A DNA stretch of 64,000 nt, taken from contig OZ025871.1 of assembly GCA_964019415.1 (NCBI GenBank), positions 204,501-268,500 on the forward strand, in the 5' to 3' direction. Position 1 is the stretch's first letter, and the number at the start of each line of letters is the position of its first letter. Under the pieces are notes generated by a model. It ran no database searches. It worked only from the letters and a program-made list of their open reading frames with translations, and was not told where the DNA came from. Source of the stretch: Ianthella basta. Lineage: Eukaryota; Porifera; Demospongiae; Verongiida; Ianthellidae. Below are positions 30,781 through 41,172 of this stretch, piece after piece. The position numbers and the translations under genes were made by a program.

Positions 30781-31150
30781 TCTTGCCACATCTTGCCTCA
30801 TCTTGCTATTTCTTGCCTCATCTTTGCAATATCTTGCCTCATCTTGCCATATCTTGCCTCATCTTGCCTCATCTTGCTTTATCTTGCTATATCTTGCCTC
30901 ATCTTGCCTCATCTTGCTATTTCTTGCCTCATCTTGCAATATCTTGACTCATCTTGCTATTTCTTGCCTCATCTGGCCTCATCTTGCTTAATCTTGCTAT
31001 ATCTTGCCTCGTCTTGCCTCATCTTGCTATTTCTTTCCTCATCTTGCAATATCTTGACTCATTTTGCCTCATTTGCCTCATCTGGCTTAATCTTGCTATA
31101 TCTTGCCTCATCTTACCTAATCTTGCCACATCTTGCCTCATCTTGCTTGT
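30774..31150. repeat. 10-bp ATCTTGCCTC array, unit 1
   Basis: Degenerate tandem 10-mers ATCTTGC(CTC/TAT/CAT). The reverse, GGCAAGAT, is the core of the satellite at 1-3810. A short third patch lies at 39803-39870. It begins inside stem III of the last ribozyme monomer. Confidence 0.93.
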
Positions 31151-31188
31151 GCGTGTGACTGTGCATGCGTGTGACTGTGAATTGGCTT

Positions 31189-31256
31189 GAGCACTGCACT
31201 GATGAGCCCCAGAAGGGCGAAACGGCTTCATTATTGAAGCCGTCTGCAGTTACAGC
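31189..31256 (+). ncRNA. Solitary hammerhead ribozyme, unit 1
   Basis: Same ribozyme as the 150-bp array, beyond the 10-bp repeat: CTGATGA, GCCC/GGGC, GAAA, ACGGCTTC/GAAGCCGT, GTC, ACTGCA/TGCAGT. The downstream flank GCATGTATGTGTGGGTGGG also matches the monomer, so the 10-bp array probably split one retrozyme array. Confidence 0.9.
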
Positions 31257-31259
31257 ATT

Positions 31260-31925
31260 GTTTGCATGTATGTGTGGGTGGGTGGGTAGGTGTGGGCAAG
31301 AGTGAATGCATGCATGACTGCATACCAAGGCCATCAAGTATCAACTGCATGCATGTGCATGTTCTCCACTTGCCTTATGACCACCTTCGGCCATATTGCA
31401 TGCAAGATAAAATTATTATTATGATAGTGCGCGTGTGGTTGCGTATATGCTATGTAAGGTGGCCTCGCATTGCTGCCAGCACGAGCCTTTGCAGACAAGG
31501 GAGCACCAGCATGTCGGAAGGGTAGAGGCAAGTGCCAGGAGTGTGGCCACTCCGCCAGATGACCTCCCCCTGGAGTGTAATGCGAACGAACGCCTCGTAA
31601 CGATGACCTCGTCGTATGGGCGCCGTCAAATCGTCATCAAAACCGTCAAAACACACAAAAACTAAGAGACAACTATCACACACGACTGCTAATCTAACCC
31701 CGAAGCCCTGTTCAAACCGCTGTCGGCGAGCTAGAGCCCTAACGCCCGATTTTTAGCCTGGACACGGGTCCAGGACAGAATGGGAGCGAAAACCGACATC
31801 ACCGACGACAGATCTGCTGTTGAACCATCCAGACGCGCACAGAACACTGGAAAACACACACGCATACCCACGCCTGGAAAACACACACGCATACCCACGC
31901 CCGACTCTTTTTTAAGACTGCCGCG
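31260..31925. other. Unassigned segment of unit 1
   Basis: GC-richer sequence from 31440 with no convincing gene. A 25-bp direct duplication around AAAACACACACGCATACCCA lies at 31853-31902. Confidence 0.5.
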
Positions 31926-31946
31926 ACATGGGTGCAGCACCCATGT
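31926..31946. repeat. Perfect 10-bp-arm palindrome, left
   Basis: ACATGGGTGC, one A, GCACCCATGT. A near-identical palindrome lies at 34181-34201. The inner flanks TGACCCTTGACCC and, inverted, GGGTCAAAG also match, so the two bound 2.28 kb as imperfect inverted repeats. Units 2 and 3 have them at 49159/51420 and 57984/60247. Confidence 0.85.
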
Positions 31947-32760
31947 GACCCTTGACCCCGCTATACCTTATGTACAGGGACAAGGCAGACAGCCTTGTGC
32001 TGCACGGCGATGAAGCAGCCCAAGCGCCTAAACATCACACACCAAGACTGATCTCCTATGGCTATCCAATGAAGCTAATTTCGTGCAGAAGCCTTTCTGC
32101 GTTTACCGGGCAGGCGACGCCGATTTTGCAGAAGACGGGGGCTGCAGCCATTTATGCGATTGCGCAATCCGGGAGCTGCAACAAAATACTATTCGACCGA
32201 GCAGCGCTTTTCCAAAGGTATGCAGCAAGCCGTATGTGCATAACATTAAATATTACTGGTGAACACTCTCCTGTCCACCAGAGTCATGTGCTGTTGAATG
32301 TGAATGTGCATGTGCAAGCAAATATGCCGTGTTCAGTTTAATATATGGTAATAATATATAGTATTATCCCTATCCTTTTTAATTTGTGCAGTGCTGCATT
32401 GGACCACGTGGTGTCCTAGTACCTATGGGTACGGTGCACTTAAATATTTATTGATATTGATATTTATTGATATGCAAGCTACATTAATTACTCAAGCTGT
32501 TATATTAGATCAATTGCACTAATCAACAGGGACTCCTGCAGCTCATGCAAATACCTCAGGTTAATATAGACCATTAGTGCAACAAATAATTAAATGATTT
32601 AAAGGGTTACACCAATTGCAAGAAGGTGCAGTGCGGTTGTGTGCATGCAATGAATGGTGCAAGTCTCAATTAAATGTGTTCTATGACTCTCTTTGCTTCT
32701 CCATCACGTAGGACAATAAAACGGTTCCAGTCAGCTGCAGACCTGCAGATAATGTCGGAG
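31947..32760. other. Segment between palindromes, first part (unit 1)
   Basis: A possible + strand internal exon spans about 31979-32217 (acceptor TATGTACAG, donor CCAAAG|GTATGC) and could encode ~80 aa including LISYGYPMKLIS. I do not recognise it. The rest is AT-rich. Confidence 0.35.
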
Positions 32761-32775
32761 AGAGCTACAATACTA

Positions 32776-32779
<4 letters not shown>

Positions 32780-32819
<40 letters not shown>

Positions 32820-32946
32820 GGACATGTGCACAGTAATGCATAATGCATACCCTATAATAGGGAACTGCAGACTCTGCTACTACAGTAGCAGAGTTTCAGC
32901 CTCTTTGGGCCTCGTCAGTGCAGCGTACCCCATGCAGTTGAACACC

Positions 32947-33016
<70 letters not shown>
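32780..33016. repeat. (CA)n tracts flanking a minus-strand hammerhead, unit 1
   Basis: (CA)~18 at 32780-32817 and (CA)~34 at 32949-33016 bracket the ribozyme at 32860-32930. Confidence 0.97.
32860..32930 (-). ncRNA. Hammerhead ribozyme, minus strand, unit 1
   Basis: Reverse strand: CTGACGA, stem II GGCC/GGCT (one G-T wobble), GAAA, a 9-bp stem III CTCTGCTAC/GTAGCAGAG, GTC, stem I GCTGCA/TGCAGT with outer GGG/CCC. All core positions fit CUGANGA...GAAA. The counterparts in units 2 and 3 differ within the core. Confidence 0.88.
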
Positions 33017-33019
<3 letters not shown>

Positions 33020-34180
33020 CACACACTCGCTCACAGACTGACTCGCTGACTCACTCACTCACGTGTGCAACATACCACACTTATACTCACGGATACAGTG
33101 CCTTTGCATTAGCAGTCCCTAACTGGATGGTTGTAATCGGTATGAGTAATCGATAATCGAGCTAGCGACTCTTTATGGCAGCTACAAGTCTAGTTCAAGC
33201 AGTGACAATGGGAACTAGGAAGAATGGCTAAAGCTCTCAACAGAACGACATCACTAGCTTGACTATCAGTTACCAATAGCTGATTTCAACCATTCAGTCA
33301 GGACAACCGGCCCTACTGTACACATACATTCACACACAATAGCTATACCTCGCTCAAGTGTGTGATGCCTATGTGACATCTCCTACACGCATACCCATAT
33401 ATATGTATGTATGCACGTATGTATTGTATGTATGTAAGTATGCGCCATTTTAACATTGGTTTGGAAGTTGGAATTTGATCAAGAAGATGGCCGTCTCATC
33501 TCCTAGGCCAGGGTGAGCTCGTCGGTTTGCTCGCTGAAGCCCACCCTGCGAGCAACTAGGGACGCTATCAAGCTTCGAGGGAGTCACGGTGAGTCTGCGA
33601 TCGGCGTGCGTGCGTGTTGGGTGATACTAAGCTTCATCTGTGGCCTGATTGCTGCTAGGACTCCACCCCCTTGGAGACCTTTAGCTCTATTTTTCTTTAC
33701 TGTTACATGCTGATCGTCGAGCTATACGTCCAATGCGTTTCTAGTAGTCTGCAAGTCATGCTCGACCAAATTGGACTGGATTGAAGCTTCGCGTGTGGAC
33801 CATGTTTGCGGGATCGTCGCACGCTGAGCCTATAGAATTGAGTCGTTCCTTGGTGGTGATGACATCTCAGATGCTGGTAGATGTTATATTCGTCGTCGTT
33901 GTTGAGATAGAATCGAGTCGCGCTGTACTGCAGTCGCTCAAACTTCGCCTTCTTTCAGCCAGCTCAGCATTTTCCAAGTATTAATTTATATGGGTTAGGT
34001 GGGCAGAAGCAGCATTAAGCTGCGTATTGTCTTGAATTTCTGCAAGTGCCGAGAGATCATTGCTAGCAATCTCTCTGAGCGGTGACGACGTTTCACAATT
34101 TACCGCCGATGTGCAGGATGTCGACAAAGTTGCTGATTTTGCCCCTCCCCCCAATGCTTAAGGATGGAGGGTCAAAGTTC
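33020..34180. other. Segment between palindromes, second part (unit 1)
   Basis: Includes TATG microsatellite 33398-33436 and a possible short start exon at 33487 (ATGGCCGTCTCATCTCC before GGTGAGC). No recognisable protein. Confidence 0.4.
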
Positions 34181-34201
34181 GCATGGGTGCTGCACCCATG
34201 C
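34181..34201. repeat. Perfect 10-bp-arm palindrome, right
   Basis: GCATGGGTGC, T, GCACCCATGC. It is the partner of the palindrome at 31926 and lies just upstream of a CRE-like promoter. Confidence 0.85.
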
Positions 34202-34219
34202 TATCTTTAATACATTGCG

Positions 34220-34227
34220 TGACGTCA
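34220..34227 (+). promoter_or_regulatory. CRE-like site (TGACGTCA), unit 1
   Basis: A perfect palindromic cAMP-response element lies 57 bp upstream of the ATG at 34284, with GGGGGCGG 12 bp downstream. Repeated at 51459 and 60286. Confidence 0.6.
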
Positions 34228-34283
34228 CAGCCCAGGGGGCGGTGCTAAGGCACACGTGCTTAATTACCAAGACGACGAAGAAA

Positions 34284-34366
34284 ATGGCCTCCGAGAAGCT
34301 GGTGCACGCTGCGTTTTTTTTTCCTGGCGCTCTGGAGGGTTTCCCAGGCATCGTGTCTTCGCTAAA
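34284..34366 (+). CDS. Possible first coding exon at the right end of unit 1
   Basis: ATGGCCTCCGAGAAGCTGG opens 27 codons (MASEKLVHAAFFFPGALEGF...) and ends at CTAAA|GTAAGT, a consensus donor. It follows CRE and GC-box motifs. No second exon is seen before the TTAGGG joint, so transcription would read outward across the joint. The product is unrecognised. Confidence 0.45.
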
Positions 34367-34492
34367 GTAAGTGTGTACGCGCGCGCATGTTATGCTTTAG
34401 CGTGTAATGTTAGGGTTTGGTGGGTTAGGCGCTTTTCTCAAAGGGTTGTAGATAGTTTGGGGTTGCTGAACACGGGATAGCAAAGGGTCACG

Positions 34493-34508
34493 TTAGGGTT
34501 AGGGTTAG
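34493..34508 (+). repeat. Internal TTAGGG tract near the right end of unit 1
   Basis: GTTAGGGTTAGGGTTAGG about 130 bp inside the right end, followed by loose TAAAGGTT repeats (34510-34610). Also present at 51731 and 60558. Confidence 0.88.
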
Positions 34509-34623
34509 GATCAAGGGGTAGATAAAGGTTCAACACGGGTAAAGGTTTAACTAAAGGTTCCACAGTGGTAAAGGTTCAGCTAAAGATTCTCGATGGATGA
34601 AGGTTTGGCAAGCACGACCACAA

Positions 34624-34649
34624 GGTTAGGGTTAGGGTTAGGGTTAGGG
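34624..34649 (+). repeat. TTAGGG joint, unit 1 / GGCC copy 3
   Basis: (GTTAGGG)4. Units 2/3 and 3/4 have a single GTTAGGG here, so this is the expanded, occupied form of the same joint. Confidence 0.93.
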
Positions 34650-35273
34650 CCATCGTTAGTGGCCCATTTCGGGCCACCGGAGGCCGTTTTGGGCCACCGT
34701 TTTGTCGAAATGGGCCACTCTTCTGCAATTTTGGGCCACTGGGCGGATTTCTGGGCCACCCTAGACAATTTTGGGTCACTTTGGCCCATTTCAAAATGTG
34801 CCACTTTTGAGATTCTGGGCCACCAAAATGTGCCACTTTCTATTTATTGGGCCACCTTTCATTCCACTTTTGGGCCACTCTTCCTGGCAAAATGGGTCAC
34901 CACTGTGGATATTCCAGGCCTCTGAGGTCCGTGGGCTCTGGGCCACATTTTGGTTATGGTGCTTTTGATACTTTTGCTCTTAACAGGCTGCCAAATTCGC
35001 CCCTGTTCCTTTTTCGGTAGCTGGGACTGCTTTGTTGCTTTGGGTTTTGTTTTGCAGTGAGCGGCCACGCACCTTTGCGCAGTTCACCGTGGGACTCTTG
35101 GGGATTTTGCTGAACGTGGTTTTGTCCATGCCTTACCATTACTTGTAGAAGTGAGTCCTCTTTAGTGAACTTGACATGTACATTTGCTCTTTTTCCCATT
35201 GTTCCAGGTGGTATCCAAGTAGGGAACCTTGGCCGCAACTTTGTGTCGCATGCCTAAGCACATAATGCACATA

Positions 35274-35290
35274 TTAGGGTTAGGGTTAGG
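35274..35290 (+). repeat. TTAGGG tract internal to GGCC copy 3
   Basis: TTAGGGTTAGGGTTAGG at the position homologous to 5386 in copy 1. Confidence 0.9.
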
Positions 35291-35799
35291 ATGGAACAAT
35301 GATGACCCAAACCAAAATGCTATAGAGTAGTCTATCACAATATCTGTTGTAAACACAGCATCAATATATACACTCCTGCAATTGCATGTATTTCCAAGAA
35401 TCTTCATATTTTTAGTGTTTCAGTAGTCCAGAAGCGAACTTTTCTAGCAAATTTTAGAATTCTATGTCAAACATGTAAAGTTTATTTCCCAGAACTGAAA
35501 AAAAAATTGGGCCCAAAATAGGCCAAAGTGGCCCAGTGGCCCATTTTTTCCTGAAAGCAGTAGAAAAAATATTTTTGTGGAATGGATACCTACTACCTTC
35601 CTAGTTACTATTTCTGTGAGTGAAAAAATCCCTAGTTCAAAAAGGAAAGAATGGGCCACTTTGGGAGTGGCCCAAAAGGCGGCCCATTTTTGGAAACCCT
35701 GCAATTTTATCCAAAATGGTAAATCTGCATCAGACATGTTGTTAGGAATCCCCTGGGGTAAAAAAGGAAAATGGGCCAGTTTGGCCTAAAAGCAATGGG

Positions 35800-36600
35800 C
35801 CAAAGTGGCCCATTTTCTTATTTTACCCCAAGGGCCTCCCAACATCATGTCTGATGCAGATTTACCATTTGGGGTTAAATTGCAGGGTTTCCAAAAATGG
35901 GCCACCCTTTTGGGCCAAAGTGGCCCATTTTCTTATTTTACCCCAAGGGCCTCCCAACAACATGTCTGATGCAGATTTACCATTTGGGGTTAAATTGCAG
36001 GGTTTCCAAAAATGGGCCACCCTTTTGGGCCAAAGTGGCCCATTTTCCTTTTTTACCCCAAGGGTCTCCCAACATCATGTCTGATGCAGATTTACCATTT
36101 GGGGTTAAATTGCAGGGTTTCCAAAAATGGGCCACCCTATTGGGCCAAAGTGACCCATTTTCCTTTTTTACCCCAAGGGCCTCCCAACATCATGTCTGAT
36201 GCAGATTTACCATTTGGGGTTAAATTACAGGTTTTCCAAAAATGGGCCACCCTTTTGGGCCAAAGTGGCCCATTTTCCTTTTTTACCCCAAGGGCCTCCC
36301 AACATCATGTCTGATGCAGATTTACCATTTGGGGTTAAATTGCAGGGTTTCCAAAAATGGGCCACCCTTTTGGGCCAAAGTGGCCCATTATCCTTTTTTA
36401 CCCCAAGGGTCTCCCAACAACATGTCTGATGCAGAATTACCATTTGGGGTTAAATTGCAGGGTTTCCAAAAATGGGCCACCCTATTGGGCCAAAGTGGCC
36501 CATTTTTTTTTTACCCCAAGGGTCTCCCAACAACATGTCTGATGCAGATTTACCATTTGGAGTTAAATTGCAGGGTTTCCAAAATGGGCCTCCCTTTTGG
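35800..36600 (+). repeat. 115-bp tandem array, GGCC copy 3
   Basis: About six to seven monomers matching those of copies 1 and 2. Confidence 0.95.
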
Positions 36601-37185
36601 GCCACTTTGGCCCAAAAAATGGTCCATTTTTTAAAAACCCTGATTTCTACCCAAAACGGTAAAAATGCATCAGATGTGTTATTGGGACAACCCTGGAGCA
36701 AAAATAAAAAATGGGCCACTGTGGCCCAAATAGAGGCAAAATTCTTTAATAATAACCTAGGACTTGTCAAAACACTTGCAAAGCATCAAGGAACCAGTCT
36801 GGATGCGTTTGGTAAAAGAAAAAAATGGGCCACTTTTGGACAAAATTTAACCCCAAAATTTTAAATCTGTCTGAAAAGTGTAAAAGTGTATTCAAATAGC
36901 ACTTCTGAACACTTTTTGAATGGTGGCCCATTTTTGAGAAATTTCGCCCCACACAAAAAATACTGCGCGGAATTGCAAATTTTTTTACAGGGGACATCAA
37001 CTTACCTTGACGAAGCAATTCCCAAAAGATGAAGATCCCTAGTCCAAAGTGGACAAAATGGGCCGTTGCGGCCCAAAATTCCACTAGCGAGTGGCCCAAA
37101 ATTTTTATTGCTGATAAGCATCAGACGCGAGCTTAGGATCATTTTGAGAGGGGTCAAAAAATTTTGGGAACCCCAAACCCTGCGC

Positions 37186-38760
37186 AAGCAAGGCAAACCC
37201 TGCGCATGCAAAGCAAACGTACCTTGCTCGTGGCTTTGGCGGCCATTTTCCTTTGAATATGACGTAATGCACCATCTTACTATAATTATATAATGCACCG
37301 AATCTCGGATTTTTATGTTTGTTTGCAGGGAATAGGCTCGAGACGCTCCGTGCCAGTTGAAAGACTCGGGGGCAGGTTGTTAGAAGGGTGCCGTTCGCCT
37401 AGCTGCCTTGCGGCCGAAAAGTGAGATGTCCTTCGTCAATTCTCCGCGGGCCGAAGCGCCATTTTCGAAATTATCGACCGGCCTTACCGCTACCGGTCAT
37501 TGGTGGACTTGATACGAGCCATGCCAGTTAAGAGAGTGGGAGTACCTGAGCTTAGAGGGGTGCCGCTTACCTATAGCTGCCCTGCAGCCGAAGAGATCGC
37601 TTCCTTTTTTTTTTTTTTTACCGCGGGCCGAGACCCCATTTTTAATTATCCGTCTCTACGATTTTCGGTGACGGGAGATCTTATTCGTTGTCGGCAAACG
37701 TTCGAATTAAGCTCTACCGTCGTTATAGCAGCCAGCCTCAGTTGCTACCTGTACAGGTAGTTCAAACTGGCAAGGGGCCGACTCGCTGGCTTGCAATAGG
37801 CTGGGAACCTGCCCATATATACGGCGGGCATTCAGCTAGTATGACGTAATGCAGCCAGTAGGGCTTGGCACGTGACTTTGGCTGTCGGAGGAATAATATA
37901 AATGCCCATACATGCCAGGTTCTGCTTGCAGCAGCTCCTATCCCCCAATACTTAAGCTGCTGTTTTTGGCCTTCAACATTGTACAAGGAAAGTGGGATTT
38001 AAATAGGCAATTCTTGCATGGTACACTTGCCAGGGCATGCTCCAGCCAAGATTGCAAAAACCAGCAAGATGCGGCCCTTCCTGACCAAACTGCTGTGCCC
38101 CGCCCACAGGCCCCAAATGCATATTTTCAGGTCTTTTACTATGGCATGGTCGCACCTGCACGCAATGCAGTGGTGCCATGATGTAGTAGCACATCAGGGC
38201 TACAGCATGCTGCATTCGGGGGGAGTGCACGTCCAATTCGCAGGTTGATGAGGTCCAAAATTACATAAAATCCTTTTCAACAATCCACAAGGGTCAACAA
38301 AGGAAGTGCATTTTTATATCATTGGTGTTCACACTTAGCATGGAGTGCGCCTGCCAGTTTGCAGCCCTTCAGTGCGCGCAGAGCATCTGCTGCAGGCCTT
38401 AAAAGCTTCCCCTAGTGAAGGGCTATGTTGGATAATCATATTCATACCCCTGCAAGATGAACAAAATGGCGGACGTTTGAGGCGCTTTTGGATTTTTGAT
38501 TTGAGATGGGCTTGAGCCGCGTTCGAGGGAGGCTCCTTCTCAAGTATCAGGTAAGCAACTACTCTATCACTATGCTTTCTTTCGTTATTATTTTGGTATT
38601 AAGATTCTTACTGTTATGATTTCGTTATAATGGTCTTGAACCCTTTTTCTACTCATCACCATTAGTTGCATGACCTGTTTATGTTTGCTGAACTGATTGC
38701 TTGGTAGCAATAATGTTTATGTCTTCAGAGTCTCGTCTTATATTGATTATTATCTAATCT
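37186..38760. other. Unique region with a diverged ~175-bp duplication and a MITE relative
   Basis: Two diverged copies around GCCAGTTGAAAGACTCGGGG (37349) and GCCAGTTAAGAGAGTGGGAG (37523) share CCGCGGGCCGA ends. 37909-38130 is a diverged partner of the 337-bp foldback at 10528. At 38467-38550 an AAAATGGCGGAC (YY1-like) motif precedes ATGGGCTTGAGCCGC, 15 codons ending at CAG|GTAAGC, a possible first exon without recognised continuation. Confidence 0.5.
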
Positions 38761-38810
38761 AATATATAAAGCCGAAATTGTCTGTCTGTGTGTTCGCGAT
38801 AACCGCCCGC

Positions 38811-39345
38811 TGGTTTGCTGTAGTCATTGGACATTTCCTCCCTCTGTACCAAGGCAGTTTGTATTGGGCATTTGATGGCTCACCTGCTTGAAGACGGCAA
38901 GCAGTTGAGCCAGCAGAAGCCCAATACAAACTTGAGAGTTGTACGTGGTTTGCTGTAGTCATTGGACATTTCCTCCCTCTGTACCAAGGCAGTTTGTATT
39001 GGGCATTTGATGGCTCACCTGCTTGAAGACGGCAAGCAGTTGAGCCAGCAGAAGCCCAATACAAACTTGAGAGTTGTACGTGGTTTGCTGTAGTCATTGG
39101 ACATTTCCTCCCTCTGTACCAAGGCAGTTTGTATTGGGCATTTGATGGCTCACCTGCTTGAAGACGGCAAGCAGTTGAGCCAGCAGAAGCCCAATACAAA
39201 CTTGAGAGTTGTACGTGGTTTGCTGTAGTCATTGGACATTTCCTCCCTCTGTACCAAGGCAGTTTGTATTGGGCATTTGATGGCTCACCTGCTTGAAGAC
39301 GGCAAGCAGTTGAGCCAGCAGAAGCCCAATACAAACTTGAGTGTG
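38811..39345. repeat. 135-bp tandem repeat (x4) with strong hairpins
   Basis: Four nearly identical monomers. Each holds nested inverted repeats AGTTTGTATTGGGC/GCCCAATACAAACT and GGCTCACCTGCTTG/CAAGCAGTTGAGCC, a ~75-nt hairpin. The last monomer runs directly into (GT)n and a hammerhead ribozyme. Confidence 0.92.
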
Positions 39346-39366
39346 TGTGTGTGTGTGTGTGTGTGT
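39341..39366. repeat. (GT)n before hammerhead at 39375
   Basis: Dinucleotide tract linking the hairpin repeat to the ribozyme. Confidence 0.95.
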
Positions 39367-39374
39367 AGGAATTT

Positions 39375-39449
39375 CAGGGTATGCTGCACTGATGAGACCA
39401 AAACAGGTCGAAACTATGGCATACTCATGCCATAGTCTGCAGTTCCCTG
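39375..39449 (+). ncRNA. Hammerhead ribozyme, type I
   Basis: CTGATGA, GACC/GGTC, GAAA, CTATGGCAT/ATGCCATAG, GTC (cleavage after 39437), stem I CTGCA/TGCAG with outer CAGGG/CCCTG. Nearly identical to 9552-9626, including ~60 bp of downstream flank up to the next TG tract, so both are copies of one retrozyme-like repeat. Confidence 0.92.
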
Positions 39450-39651
39450 CAATTGATGCCATATTTGTGCATGACGATTGTGCTTGTGCTTGTCTGATGC
39501 ATTTGTGTGGTTGTGTGTGTGTGTGTGTGTTCTGCCTTCCTCTGCTGCAGTACTCTGAAGCCTGCATGGTGACCATGGCTGGATTAGCCATGCCAAGTGC
39601 CAATGCTTTTAAACAAGGACTATCTAGTCACACGATTATACCACACGCACA

Positions 39652-39652
<1 letters not shown>

Positions 39653-39735
<83 letters not shown>

Positions 39736-39740
39736 CCATG
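39653..39740. repeat. (CA)n microsatellite
   Basis: About 40 CA units, after a TG tract at 39507-39530 and followed by a patch of ATCTTGCCTC-type 10-mers (39803-39870). Confidence 0.97.
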
Positions 39741-39870
39741 CACGCACGCACACACACGCACAACACATCATTTTATACCATTGGTCTGACTGGTTCGTGT
39801 GCATTGCTTGTCTCATCTTGCCTCATATTGTCTCGTCTTGCTTCATCTTGTCTCATCTTGCCAGCATCTT

Positions 39871-40075
39871 CCTTTAGGTTCCAGTTCAGCCATGTTTGGA
39901 GTGAACTATTTTTACAGCTTTTTAACATTAACTGAAATAATTCGATATGTAATTTATTTTAATTTATTTTTTTGTAACAATGTAATAATGTAACAATACT
40001 GTTTACTTTTACATTTAAATATAATTATGGAATATTGTATATGTCTGTATTGTATATGCATGGGGGCAGGTGGGG
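39871..40075. other. AT-rich spacer
   Basis: No feature recognised. Confidence 0.5.
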
Positions 40076-40500
40076 GGCTTAGGGGAAAAGGGGATGCATG
40101 CAATCAGTCATGCCCATGTACACGTATTGCCTTTCCTTTCCTTGCATGGCATGCTCATGTGCATTCTCATGCATTGACCTTAATGCATGGAGCACGCGTG
40201 TGGGCATGTACCAAACTCATCGTGGATGCATCAAATCGCATCCGCCCATGTGCAATCGTGTTGGGCGTGACTCCATCATGCGTGGGATGGATCCATCCGT
40301 GCATGATGGATCCTGGCGGAGAGGGAGGCGGCTGTCCTCTGAATGCATGTGTGCATTCATCATGCGCACTGTCATGGATGCATCGCATTGGGGATGCATG
40401 ATGACACATTGCGTCATGTACCATGTTATGGCAGATGAATCCGTCATGCACAGACGGATGCATCTGCGCATGAGGGATGCATGAGGAGTACCCATATGAT
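40076..40500. repeat. CATG-rich dispersed repeat, second locus
   Basis: Homologous to 11897-12125 (TTGCATGGCATGCTCATGTG, CCCATGTGCAATCRTGTTGG). 40565-40640 further matches 11155-11225. It probably belongs to the same repeat family as the 2.5-kb element interior. Confidence 0.8.
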
Positions 40501-40799
40501 TGAAATCACATGCATTACATAGAAACACACACACACACCTATAGTGGTGTGTATGTGTATACACACCAGGCATGATCCATTGGCTGGACATTTCAAGATG
40601 GGCAATGTGCCGACATGGGGGTGGGTGGAGCATATTGTTAGGATAGTATCGCAAGAACGGACGTACTGCCACAGGAGAACAGTTAAAGTCATCTCACTAT
40701 CTATCCCTTGGCACAGATTGAGTGGATTCATTTTCCGAGCCGTGGACTACAATCAACCCATCCTGTGTAATGCGTATGCATATGGCACTGGATGTTGTT

Positions 40800-40801
40800 G
40801 T

Positions 40802-40895
<94 letters not shown>

Positions 40896-40906
40896 GATGA
40901 TGATAG
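40800..40906. repeat. (GAT)n trinucleotide tract
   Basis: About 35 GAT units with one GGT step. Reading frames are poly-Asp, poly-His or poly-Ile and not credible genes. Confidence 0.97.
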
Positions 40907-41067
40907 TTGCATGTGAGATGTGAGGATAGGCCGATGTAATTGTGTGTGTGTGTGTGTGTGTGTGATGTAGTGCATGTGTGTGGGTGGGTGGGTGTGGGCG
41001 AGTGTGCATGCTTGCATACATAATTTGTTGCATGGAATGTCTGATGCACATCAATCAAACCATGCAA

Positions 41068-41172
41068 GGGAGTTGCAGACAGTTGGAGAAGTCCAGCTAG
41101 GGCACTGGAACCCAGGCATGGACTTGCTCCACTGTTTCGGGCTTCTTCTGCCCTCATCAGTGCAACATACCC
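41068..41172 (-). ncRNA. Hammerhead ribozyme with long stem III, minus strand
   Basis: Reverse strand: CTGATGA, stem II GGGC/GCCC, GAAA, then a long imperfect stem III (CAGT.GGAGCAAGTCCA/TGGACTTCTCCAACTG), GTC, stem I GTTGCA/TGCAAC with outer GGG/CCC. The loop is extended ~25 nt. Downstream and at 40490-40550 are two copies of an ACCCATA-AAATCACATGCATTAC block with CA runs. Confidence 0.88.

Larger units (their letters stand above)
17841..34624 (-). mobile_element. Family A Crypton-like unit 1 (8.86 kb plus a 7.9-kb insertion)
   Basis: The left end is TTCTATCTTCAGCGCGG; the right end is AAGCACGACCACAAG before GTTAGGG. Removing the nested transposon leaves about 8.86 kb, the same as units 2 and 3. 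The recombinase gene runs on the minus strand (29803-18579). Its 3' side has ~740 bp, including two diverged ~105-bp repeats around 17890-18080. Its 5' side has ~4.8 kb with hammerhead arrays, CA tracts and palindromes. A tyrosine-recombinase element ending in the same TTAGGG core on both sides fits site-specific integration into telomere-type repeats. Confidence 0.82.
34648..37185 (+). mobile_element. GGCC-rich element, copy 3 (right end missing)
   Basis: Starts TTAG|GGCCATCGTTAGTGG like copy 1 and lacks the 930-bp insertion, preserving its target. Similarity ends near 37185 (CCCCAAACCC|TGCGC), ~100 bp short of the ATGGCC end, so it was cut by deletion or recombination. Confidence 0.82.

Noticed and set aside
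17841-34624. Retroelement (DIRS/Ngaro or Penelope) identity for the recombinase units
   Set aside because: No reverse transcriptase, RNase H or gag-like frame is visible; the hammerheads are in separate repeats.
38761-38800. TATATAAAGCCG...TCTGTCTGTGTG block as a Helitron end
   Set aside because: There is no CTAG-type 3' end with a hairpin at a sensible distance and no Rep/helicase sequence.
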